Positions 34,934-41,963 of a stretch of DNA of 64,000 nucleotides are shown here, one piece after another. The position numbers were made by a program, and so were the translations under genes. This stretch comes from Pedobacter sp. WC2423 (GTDB lineage Bacteria > Bacteroidota > Bacteroidia > Sphingobacteriales > Sphingobacteriaceae). Within the stretch, counting starts at the first letter, position 1. Every line of letters begins with the position of its first letter. The notes under the pieces were generated by a model, which did no database searches, was not told where the DNA came from, and saw only the letters and a list, made by a program, of their open reading frames with translations. Where the stretch lies: the NCBI RefSeq assembly GCF_040822065.1, contig NZ_CP162005.1, positions 992,001-1,056,000 on the forward strand. Direction: 5' to 3'.

Positions 34934-35188
34934 ATGGCAAGATTTTGGTATGCTTACAATGGTTATGGTGATCCTATATTAGCCACTAGTTATAATATGG
35001 CATTTAATAAGCCAACCTGCGAAAGTGGATTTATTGTTTGTGCGATTTATTCACCTGGCGCATCTAATCCTACATCTCCAATATCTGCTCGTTTAAGAAA
35101 TTATATTGCAAATATTCAACTTGCTGCTATACCACAGCCTGATTCTAGTTTAAATATTAAAAAATATGTTTATGGTAGGAATTCATAA
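34934..35188 (+). CDS. 84-residue protein of an unrecognised family (WYAY motif), paralogue 2
   Basis: I do not recognise this family. The protein starts MARFWYAYNGYGDPILATSY and aligns along its length with the protein at 4593: WYAY-x-G, L-x-x-SY, a central G-(x)4-A(I/V)Y-x-P, NYIA/DYIA and KYV/PYV near the end. It has no signal peptide and no membrane helix. It sits between a divergent orphan ECF sigma gene and a sigma/anti-sigma pair, while its paralogue is 30 kb away near queG. The conservation of both protein and leader argues that it is a real, expressed gene. Confidence 0.72.
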   Translation: MARFWYAYNGYGDPILATSYNMAFNKPTCESGFIVCAIYSPGASNPTSPISARLRNYIANIQLAAIPQPDSSLNIKKYVYGRNS

Positions 35189-35616
35189 TTAATGTCTTAC
35201 AAAACAGATTGTTTAATTAATTTAGTAGTGATTGTTGTTCCTTATCGCATTAAAATATTTTTAAAGAGATTTGAAGACTTTAAAAACGATATGAATTAAA
35301 CATATATTTCATTCGCTCATCACACAGCTTGATCCAATGTTTTATGAAATTACCAAATCATTCAAAATCAGGATAAAAAATCGATTTTTCATATATTAAG
35401 AAATAAATTTTCCCCATAAAGCCTTAAAATCTTCATTTAACATGTTTTAAAGCTGTCTCTTCTAGCTCTAAAACTATTTTCCCAATAAAATTCTATTTTA
35501 AAGATATAAATTTCTTTGTTCCAAATAGTTTTTGCTTAAATTAGCTTTATATAAAACAAAAGACCATTACATTTTGAGTGTGCGTAGGGACAATGCTATA
35601 CCTCGAGAATATAATC
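35189..35616. other. AT-rich spacer before the divergent sigma gene
   Basis: About 430 bases with no supportable gene. It contains the TAGCTCTAAAA motif (35463-35473), also seen at 34708-34718. There is no T-tailed hairpin after the WYAY gene and no clear TAnnTTTG box. Confidence 0.5.
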
Positions 35617-36105
35617 ATGCGAGAAACTGAATCATTAACACTAGTAGCAAATAGACAAGCAAGTATACGTAGCCTGTATGATAAGCACGCAAGTATGTTA
35701 TTAGGCTATATTTTTGAAATTGTAAAGAACCAAAAACTGGCGGAGGAATATCTGGTGAAAGTATTTTGTGATGTTGCACAACACTTTAATGAAATAGACT
35801 GGGATGAAACTAATAACTGGTGTCAGCTGAAAAGGCTTGCCCAAAATAAATTAAACCAGTTAACGGATTCCGGGAGAATAGCCAGTGATCTTAAAGATCT
35901 GGGATTACAGGATCGGGAAAGTCATGAATCTCACACCAGATTTCCTGATTACTTTACAGATGAACAACATCATATTTTCTATAGCGTTTATTATTACGGG
36001 AAATCGGTTGAAGCGATTTCAATAGAATTAAATAAAACAGAGGAATCAATCAGGAAGACTTTAAAAGAGGCTTTCGCTATAATGAGGAAAAGTTGTGAAA
36101 ATTAA
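35617..36105 (+). CDS. Divergent sigma-70-like (ECF) protein
   Basis: The start is taken at ATG 35617, 13 codons into a longer GTG-initiated frame, giving 162 residues. RSLYDKHASMLLGYIFEIVK and LAEEYLVKVFCDVAQHF follow the region 2 pattern of RpoE-like sigma factors. The C-terminal EAISIELNKTEESIRKTLKE resembles a region 4 HTH. Region 2 and the linker are eroded compared with ordinary ECF factors, so promoter-melting ability is uncertain. The next gene overlaps it by 11 bases and encodes an anti-sigma-like protein. Confidence 0.72.
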   Translation: MRETESLTLVANRQASIRSLYDKHASMLLGYIFEIVKNQKLAEEYLVKVFCDVAQHFNEIDWDETNNWCQLKRLAQNKLNQLTDSGRIASDLKDLGLQDRESHESHTRFPDYFTDEQHHIFYSVYYYGKSVEAISIELNKTEESIRKTLKEAFAIMRKSCEN

Positions 36106-36607
36106 CGAATACATCGAAAGCGGAATACTTGAAGCGTATGTATTAGGTTCCACTTCAGAAGCGGAGACCCGGGAACTGTTATTCCTGAAAGCAAAGTATC
36201 CGCAAATTCAGGAAGCCTTGCAGCATTTGGAAATAGATATGGAAAGCATGGCTCAGAAAATGTCTATTCCTCCTCCTCCGGATCTTTGGTTAAAAATTGA
36301 GGACCATTTGAATGAACTGGCAGAAGTGCCTGACTTTGATGCTATACCAGTCAGAAGGCCGCCAAACCGAAAAGGAGGGAACCATCGTAAAAGTGGACAA
36401 TTCATTGATGTAGATGCTTCTTCCAGTCATATGCGTGTACATAAAATATGGAGATGGCTGTTCATTGGTGTTTTTATTCTTGGAAAAATATTCCTCGGCT
36501 TCGCGATTTACTTTTATCTGGAAAACCGTCAGCTAAAACAAGAAGTACTTAAGCTGAAAACACAATTGGAAAAATACGAAAGGGCCAAACAGAATCAACA
36601 ACTCTGA
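36095..36607 (+). CDS. Anti-sigma-like membrane protein lacking the periplasmic domain
   Basis: A GTG start (36095) overlaps the sigma gene by 11 bases, implying coupled translation. The 170-residue protein opens IESGILEAYVLGSTSEAETR, the RskA-type anti-sigma N-terminal domain without zinc ligands. A proline-rich stretch (57-62), a basic disordered linker (87-105), one transmembrane helix (about 118-141) and a short coiled coil (143-165) follow. Typical RskA proteins continue with a beta-rich periplasmic domain of about 100 residues; here it is missing, so sensing must differ or be lost. Confidence 0.72.
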   Translation: MKINEYIESGILEAYVLGSTSEAETRELLFLKAKYPQIQEALQHLEIDMESMAQKMSIPPPPDLWLKIEDHLNELAEVPDFDAIPVRRPPNRKGGNHRKSGQFIDVDASSSHMRVHKIWRWLFIGVFILGKIFLGFAIYFYLENRQLKQEVLKLKTQLEKYERAKQNQQL

Positions 36608-36633
36608 GCCAATAGCTTAACCAAAATAAACTA

Positions 36634-36716
36634 AAAAGAGGTCTGCTAGTGTGATGAACTACCCCAAAAAGTTAGACACTATTTGGGGTAGTTCATCACA
36701 CTAGCAGACCTCTTTT
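36634..36716. terminator. Bidirectional terminator enlarged to a perfect 35-bp stem
   Basis: The 110 bases between the convergent anti-sigma and receptor genes hold a perfect 35-bp inverted repeat (36634-36668 with 36682-36716) around a 13-base loop. The outer part, AAAAGAGGTCTG-CTAG-CAGACCTCTTTT, would by itself be a compact terminator. The inner part is the separate palindrome described at 36650-36700. The right arm ends one base before the receptor stop codon. Confidence 0.88.
36650..36700. mobile_element. 51-bp palindromic insertion, possible IS3-like end remnant
   Basis: Nineteen-base perfect terminal repeats (TGTGATGAACTACCCCAAA and its complement) enclose 13 bases. The element is flanked on both sides by CTAG (36646-36649 and 36701-36704), which looks like a 4-bp target duplication. 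The sequence CCCCAAAAAGTTAGACA resembles the ends of IS3/IS150-type elements as I remember them. No transposase is present. Inference: a minimal non-autonomous remnant that landed in a terminator loop. Confidence 0.5.
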
Positions 36717-36717
36717 A

Positions 36718-39156
36718 TTAATTGCCAGATTTCACTCTATTCTGTTCTATTTCAGAACTGTTTGCTCTCTCTCTTACAGCCTTTACACCGCTGCTTCCAA
36801 AATTATAAGAAAACGTTAGCCTGAACATTCTGCTTTCCTGTTTTTGCGAAAGATTATAATCCTGAAAAGGAATTGCACTTTTAACCACTATTTTTCTCGT
36901 ATTAAACAGGTCACTGGCAGATAACTTAATAGTCGCTTTTTTGTCTGCAAATGATTTGCTGATGCCCAGATCTACACCATAAATTGGTTTGGCAACATAA
37001 GTTCCAAAAACCTGTGCAGATTGGTAATTTGCGGAAAGCTCAGCACTCATTGTCCGATTCAGCGTAAAATTCTGGGTTGTATTCATCATGAATGTTAGTT
37101 TTCCATTCTTAAATGGGGCGCCAAACAAATCAGGAGAACTAAAACGGCTGTAATAAAGTGTTGCATCATTATTCGTGTTCCACCAGCTCGTAACTGCTAC
37201 AGGCCTGTTGACATTCATGCTTACCGTACTTCTTTCAGCAAGATTTTGTTCGAAAATCAGCAATGTTTTTTTAACCGTATCTGTTAAAAGTGTAGTCGTC
37301 ATTACATCCTTAGTATGGATATATCCAAAGGTAACATTAGTCGTTTTTTTATACCCATAAGAAAGCTCAAATGAATTCGCATATTCTGGTTTCAGCTGAG
37401 GATTGCCTTTGGAAAAAGTATACAAATCGGCAAAATATATAAATGGATTTAAAGACTGATAATCAGGTCTGTTAATTCTGCTGCTATAGGTGAAGCCAAT
37501 TTCATGATCTTTTGATAAACTCTGCTGAACAGATAAGCTCGGAAACAAATCCAGGTAATTCCTCTTAACTACATTTTGAAGCGTAACCGAGTTACCTTCC
37601 GAATGTGTTAGCTCAGCACGCAGACCAATTTGGAACGTTGTGGATTTAAGTTCTTTATGAAGATTTGCATAAACAGCGTTGACCTGCTCTTTATAAGTAA
37701 ATCTATTACTTTGTGTAAGGTCGTTAACCCATTTATCATCATCAAAATTCTCAGATCTGAAATCATTGTCAGTACTTACGTAACTACTTTTGACACCTGT
37801 TTCCAATTTCATTTTAGGATTAAAAGGATAAACATAATCTACTTTACCTGCTAGTATTTTTACTCGTGCAGGTGTCCCGTTCCTGAAAATAAGGGGTGCC
37901 TTTGTCAGTAAACCAGCAGCATTATAGAAATTATTAGTATAGGTAACACTATTGTCGTTATTGAAACGTGAATAATCTATATCAGCATTTAGTTCCTGCC
38001 CGGAAGTATCCAGTATTGCTTTATAATTCAGGTTATAAGTTTGACTGGTATACCTACTTTTACCCAGATTTATTGCAGTTACTGTAGAATCAATTGCAGG
38101 AGGACGGCTACTAACTAAGGTATTAATCTTATTATTGGCATCGGTACGGTTCGCATAACCACTCATGGCAAATCCAATTATATTTTTGTCTCCCAGGTAA
38201 TAATCAATACCAGCTTTATAACTATTGTTTTTCCGGATATATATATCGCGGCCCTGCTGGTCAAAATACGTTTTTTCATTAGAGGAAGAGGTGCTGCGGT
38301 TAATATTCAGGTCTTCATACTCCTTATTGCCTGAAAAATTATAATTGCCAAATACGTTTATATTTTTACTCCGGTGATTTAACGTAACACCAGCATTAGA
38401 CTTATAATAATTTCCATATCCACCACCTGCGGTCAGTGTACCATTGGTTCCATAATTTGTATTCTTTTTCAATCTGATATTGATCAGGCCACCGGTACCA
38501 GCTGCATCATACTTAGCAGAAGGATTAGTCATGAACTCAATAGTCTGAATGGAATTTCCATCAGTTGTACGTAATAAATTAGCCAGTTGTGTTGCGGATA
38601 AATAGGTGAGTTTACCATCAATCATTACATTGACACCCGGTTTGCCTTTCAGACTGATATTTCCTTCATTATCTATTGAAACTCCCGGAGCTTTGGAAAG
38701 TATTTCCAGTGCAGTACTGCCAGCAGCGAGCGTACTATTCGCTACATTCATGATCAATTGGTTGTTTTTTCGCTCTATTAAAGGTTTCTGACCAACGATG
38801 CTAACCATATTGAGCTGCTTAGCTTCTGGAAAAATGACAATTTGTGGTATAGTCAGTGCTTGATGTTCAGGACTAATTGTAAAAGGGCCATTGAATTTTT
38901 TTTGATAACCTACCCATTCCACAGCAATGAAATAAGTGCCAGTTGATAAATTCAGAAATTTAAACTCACCTTTTTCTGTAGTGATTGCTGATTTAACCTG
39001 TACAGAATCTGCTGCCCTGATCAGGCTTACCGCGCCATACATTACGGAGATGTGCTTTTCGTCTACCACAGCACCATTAATCTGACCATTTGTTTGTGCT
39101 TCGACAGAAATGATTCTTAAAAAACAAAGGAGCAACACGGTAATTATTTTCTTCAT
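36718..39156 (-). CDS. TonB-dependent receptor-type outer-membrane protein (no SusD partner)
   Basis: The 812-residue protein has a signal peptide, an N-terminal carboxypeptidase-regulatory-like beta domain (about 25-110), a plug-like region (NVMIDGKLTYLSATQLANLL; YDAAGTGGLINIRLKK) and a large C-terminal beta-barrel of the outer-membrane beta-barrel family 3 type. It is paralogous to the 809-residue protein at 60401-62830. Neither gene has a SusD next to it, so substrates such as siderophores or peptides are as likely as glycans. Confidence 0.88.
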   Translation of the reverse strand: MKKIITVLLLCFLRIISVEAQTNGQINGAVVDEKHISVMYGAVSLIRAADSVQVKSAITTEKGEFKFLNLSTGTYFIAVEWVGYQKKFNGPFTISPEHQALTIPQIVIFPEAKQLNMVSIVGQKPLIERKNNQLIMNVANSTLAAGSTALEILSKAPGVSIDNEGNISLKGKPGVNVMIDGKLTYLSATQLANLLRTTDGNSIQTIEFMTNPSAKYDAAGTGGLINIRLKKNTNYGTNGTLTAGGGYGNYYKSNAGVTLNHRSKNINVFGNYNFSGNKEYEDLNINRSTSSSNEKTYFDQQGRDIYIRKNNSYKAGIDYYLGDKNIIGFAMSGYANRTDANNKINTLVSSRPPAIDSTVTAINLGKSRYTSQTYNLNYKAILDTSGQELNADIDYSRFNNDNSVTYTNNFYNAAGLLTKAPLIFRNGTPARVKILAGKVDYVYPFNPKMKLETGVKSSYVSTDNDFRSENFDDDKWVNDLTQSNRFTYKEQVNAVYANLHKELKSTTFQIGLRAELTHSEGNSVTLQNVVKRNYLDLFPSLSVQQSLSKDHEIGFTYSSRINRPDYQSLNPFIYFADLYTFSKGNPQLKPEYANSFELSYGYKKTTNVTFGYIHTKDVMTTTLLTDTVKKTLLIFEQNLAERSTVSMNVNRPVAVTSWWNTNNDATLYYSRFSSPDLFGAPFKNGKLTFMMNTTQNFTLNRTMSAELSANYQSAQVFGTYVAKPIYGVDLGISKSFADKKATIKLSASDLFNTRKIVVKSAIPFQDYNLSQKQESRMFRLTFSYNFGSSGVKAVRERANSSEIEQNRVKSGN

Positions 39157-39507
39157 AATGAGCGTTAATTGTAATTCGAAATAGCTATTTATAATTCTAA
39201 ACTATGTCTTTTCGCTTAAAAGAAAATTTATTTAACACTGTTTAACACATGTTAAGGGTGTTTACTTCCAAAGACTACGGGAAAATTCTAAACCGCCTGG
39301 TTGTTTTCTTCTTTATTTAAATAGGTTGTGAATGTACCGGAGAGGTGTTCCACCACCAACAGTTTCTTTATTAGGCTCGCAAATTATCATGTAAAGGGAT
39401 TCCTCTTATTCCTTCTAATCAAGTGCCAATACAACATCAAAAAGAATCCGTAAAGTAGAAAGTTGTCAGGGAGTAGTTGAGCTTTATTAGCCAGATTACC
39501 GGGAGAG
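39157..39507. other. Spacer without a supportable gene
   Basis: About 350 bases upstream of the receptor gene and before the desulfurase remnant. The promoter of the receptor should lie at its left end, but no TAnnTTTG box was found. The right part may be further decayed coding DNA, though I could not align it to the desulfurase. Confidence 0.4.
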
Positions 39508-39758
39508 CAGTCACCAGGATTATCAATACGTTTTATGGAAATCAATGAAAAAGCAATTGCCTCTTGTGCATGCTTTAGAAAAGCTGGCGAATGCGTGTTT
39601 TTCTGCATTACCATTGTATACAACCTATTTTGAGAAGATTTGTATTGGAAGTTACAGTCAGGCCTTCCCTGGCATTTTACAATACTTATGCCGAGGCAGA
39701 TACTTTAATTGCTGTAGTTGACGGATTAAAATCCACTAAACAAATCCATTTTCATTAA
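39508..39758 (+). pseudogene. Decayed C-terminal fragment of a SufS/CsdA-type cysteine desulfurase
   Basis: Three frames together recover the end of a class V aminotransferase. Frame 1 gives SPGLSIRF and EINEKAIAS (the IPGL...KA region), frame 2 gives VHALEKLANA (compare IHP..LDKLGIAV), and frame 3 gives HYHCIQPILRRF then VTVRPSLAFYNTYAEADTL, ending in TAA at 39756-39758. HYHC corresponds to the active-site GHHC and FYNT is a hallmark of SufS C-termini. Two frameshifts, in-frame stops upstream and loss of the first 300 or so residues make it a pseudogene. No suf genes are nearby. Confidence 0.72.
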
Positions 39759-39772
39759 TATTGTTTAGCCAG

Positions 39773-39814
39773 AAAGAGGTTGTATCATTTTTTTATGAAT
39801 GATACAACCTCTTT
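39773..39814. terminator. Bidirectional terminator with a 17-bp stem
   Basis: AAAGAGGTTGTATCATT (39773-39789) pairs perfectly with 39798-39814 and is flanked by A and T runs. It separates the desulfurase remnant from the minus-strand gene that ends at 39839. Confidence 0.88.
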
Positions 39815-39838
39815 TTTAGCAGTTGGAAACCATAGTAC

Positions 39839-40288
39839 TTAAGGATTACCGGCAGTAGTGCCAGCAGGTAGTTTTAGACCGTCTATACCAGTTACAACTT
39901 CCTCTTCCTCATGTTTTCCTTTTTTCTTTTTCTTATTGCCACCACGCAGCACTTCTTCTAAATATTGATCATATTGAGTCTGCTGCTCTCCTTTTAAAAT
40001 GTTTCTTACATTTTTAGTGGTTTCATTCTGCATCCTGTAAAACTTAGAAATATCATCTTCATTATACATGCCTGTTTGTTGTTTCTTAGTCAGGCTGGCC
40101 TGTTCTTTAAACAAATCGAGCATATAATTATAAATTATATTTTTCTGAGTTGGGTTCATTTTAATCTTTTTGTCCATGGCCTCTATACTTTTAGTGGTCA
40201 TTTCGGATGGTGTAGGTGGTGCTTTTTGCGCTTTGGCGAAAAAAACCATTCCAATAACCATACCCAGAGTCAAAATATATGTTTTCAT
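39839..40288 (-). CDS. Small exported protein with a lysine-rich helical body
   Basis: ATG 40288 (MKTYILTLGMVIGMVFFAKAQ, a clear signal peptide) is preferred to a TTG eight codons upstream, giving 149 residues. The mature part is mainly helical (KSIEAMDKKIKMNPTQKNII, KNVRNILKGEQQTQYDQYLE), with a KKKKKGKHEEEE tract and a Gly/Ala/Pro end. The pattern of two helices with periodic methionines resembles the Spy/CpxP-like helical periplasmic proteins common in Bacteroidota. That is only an inference and the function is unknown. Confidence 0.72.
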   Translation of the reverse strand: MKTYILTLGMVIGMVFFAKAQKAPPTPSEMTTKSIEAMDKKIKMNPTQKNIIYNYMLDLFKEQASLTKKQQTGMYNEDDISKFYRMQNETTKNVRNILKGEQQTQYDQYLEEVLRGGNKKKKKGKHEEEEVVTGIDGLKLPAGTTAGNP

Positions 40289-40509
40289 TGTTTGCTTTAT
40301 TAATCGATGCAATTTATAAAATATTTAGGGAGGAATGCAATGAGATCTTATAAGCTATTAATTTTTAGCTGCTAATCATATAAACTTTTTCCAAGCGCCG
40401 TATTATCAAATGATGATATGGCGTTTCTTTATATACAATTATTGTAAATTTTCGCTAATTTAAGAACAGTGGGGGATTAAATACGTTTTTATATAAATTG
40501 ATATACCCA

Positions 40510-41868
40510 ATGGAAAAATTAGTAAAGACACAATTAGCCTACTTTAATACCAATACTACGAAAGCTGTCAGCTTCAGGATCAAACAATTAAATAAACTAT
40601 ATCAATTGCTGATTAGCAATGAAGCCTTACTGGAAGAGGCTATAGCTAAAGACTACGGTAAGTCTGCTTTTGAAACCTTTCAAACTGAATTTGCCACAGT
40701 TTACGAAGAAATCAAGATTGCAATCAGAGATCTTGAACAATGGTCAGCCATTAAACCTGTGGCTACTGATGCGAGAAATGCACCCGCTAAAAGTTATCGG
40801 ATTCCAGAGCCTTTAGGGGTGAGTCTGGTTATTGGCCCATGGAATTACCCTTACCAGCTTTCCTTGGCGCCTGTTGTTGCCGCAATTGCTGCGGGATGTA
40901 CAGTGATCTTGAAACCTAGTGAACTGACTGCAAATTGCAGTGCCATTATGGCTAAACTGATCAATGAGAACTTTGAAGAACAATATTTTCATGTGGTAGA
41001 AGGCGGTATTGATGAAACAACTGCTTTACTCGATCAAAAATTTGATATTATATTTTTCACCGGCAGTGTTCCTGTAGGCAGAATCGTTTACCAGGCTGCA
41101 GCGAAGAACCTGACTCCGGTAGTTCTTGAATTAGGTGGTAAAAGTCCTGTGATTATCATGCCGGACAGCGATCTTGAGGTGACCGTTAAAAGATTGGTTT
41201 GGGCAAAATATTTGAATTCCGGACAAACTTGTATTGCACCCGATTATGTGTATGTACACCAAAGTATTGAGGAAGAGTTTTTACAAAAAGTTGCAAAAGA
41301 GATTGAGAAATCTGATTATCAACTGGAGAATGGTAATTTCGTAAAAATCATTAATGCGCGTAATGCAGAACGTGTATCGGGATTAATTAACCCCGACAAA
41401 GTTTATATTGGTGGCAATTTTAATGTGGATGAACGTTTTATTGAACCTACAGTTTTACATGGTGTAACCTGGGAAGATAAGGTAATGAAAGACGAGATCT
41501 TCGGGCCGATTATGGCTGTTTTGACCTTTGATGATTTGGATACTGTGATCAGAGAAATTAAAGACAGACCGAAGCCTTTGGCTTTATATGTATTTACTAA
41601 GGATGAGCATATTCAGAAAAAGGTGCTTGGAGAAATCTCTTTTGGTGGAGGTTGTATCAATGATGCCATTATGCATATCTCAAATGGAAACCTTCCATTT
41701 GGGGGTGTAGGGGCTAGTGGTTTAGGCAATTACCATGGGGAAGCTGGTTTCAGAGCCTTTTCACATTATAAAGGGATACTTGAAAAAGAATTCACTCAGG
41801 ATTCGGATATTAAATATTCTCCGCATACTGAAGAAAAACTTCAGAAAATGAAAGCTGCGGCTAAGTAG
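40510..41868 (+). CDS. Aldehyde dehydrogenase (class 3-like)
   Basis: ATG 40510 (MEKLVKTQLAYFN) is preferred to a TTG four codons upstream, giving 452 residues. The catalytic Glu is in LELGGKSP and the Cys in NSGQTCIAPDYV. VIGPWNYPYQLSLAP and the C-terminal NLPFGGVGASGLGNYHG are typical of the ALDH3/fatty aldehyde dehydrogenase group. It oxidises medium- or long-chain or aromatic aldehydes with NAD(P)+. It is transcribed alone. Confidence 0.94.
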   Translation: MEKLVKTQLAYFNTNTTKAVSFRIKQLNKLYQLLISNEALLEEAIAKDYGKSAFETFQTEFATVYEEIKIAIRDLEQWSAIKPVATDARNAPAKSYRIPEPLGVSLVIGPWNYPYQLSLAPVVAAIAAGCTVILKPSELTANCSAIMAKLINENFEEQYFHVVEGGIDETTALLDQKFDIIFFTGSVPVGRIVYQAAAKNLTPVVLELGGKSPVIIMPDSDLEVTVKRLVWAKYLNSGQTCIAPDYVYVHQSIEEEFLQKVAKEIEKSDYQLENGNFVKIINARNAERVSGLINPDKVYIGGNFNVDERFIEPTVLHGVTWEDKVMKDEIFGPIMAVLTFDDLDTVIREIKDRPKPLALYVFTKDEHIQKKVLGEISFGGGCINDAIMHISNGNLPFGGVGASGLGNYHGEAGFRAFSHYKGILEKEFTQDSDIKYSPHTEEKLQKMKAAAK

Positions 41869-41892
41869 TCAGAGAATTTATATCGTATATTT

Positions 41893-41932
41893 AAAAGCTG
41901 CAATGGATGTTAAGACATTCATTGCAGCTTTT
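41893..41932 (+). terminator. Rho-independent terminator after the aldehyde dehydrogenase gene
   Basis: An 18-bp stem (AAAAGCTGCAATGGATGT, 41893-41910, with 41915-41932, one G-T wobble) and a TAAG loop lie about 25 bases after the stop, ending in TTTT. Confidence 0.8.
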
Positions 41933-41963
41933 ATAGTATTAGTCCAGAAAATTAATTGAGCAG

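Noticed and set aside
35462..35474. TAGCTCTAAAAC, reverse complement of the GTTTTAGAGCTA start of type II-A CRISPR repeats
   Set aside because: Single short match in AT-rich DNA with no repeat array, spacers or cas9. The related TAGCTCTAAAA at 34708 is part of a 21-bp direct repeat.
39387..39623. 78-codon open frame on the minus strand
   Set aside because: No recognisable domain, and it lies antisense to the desulfurase remnant whose plus-strand frames give a clear family match.
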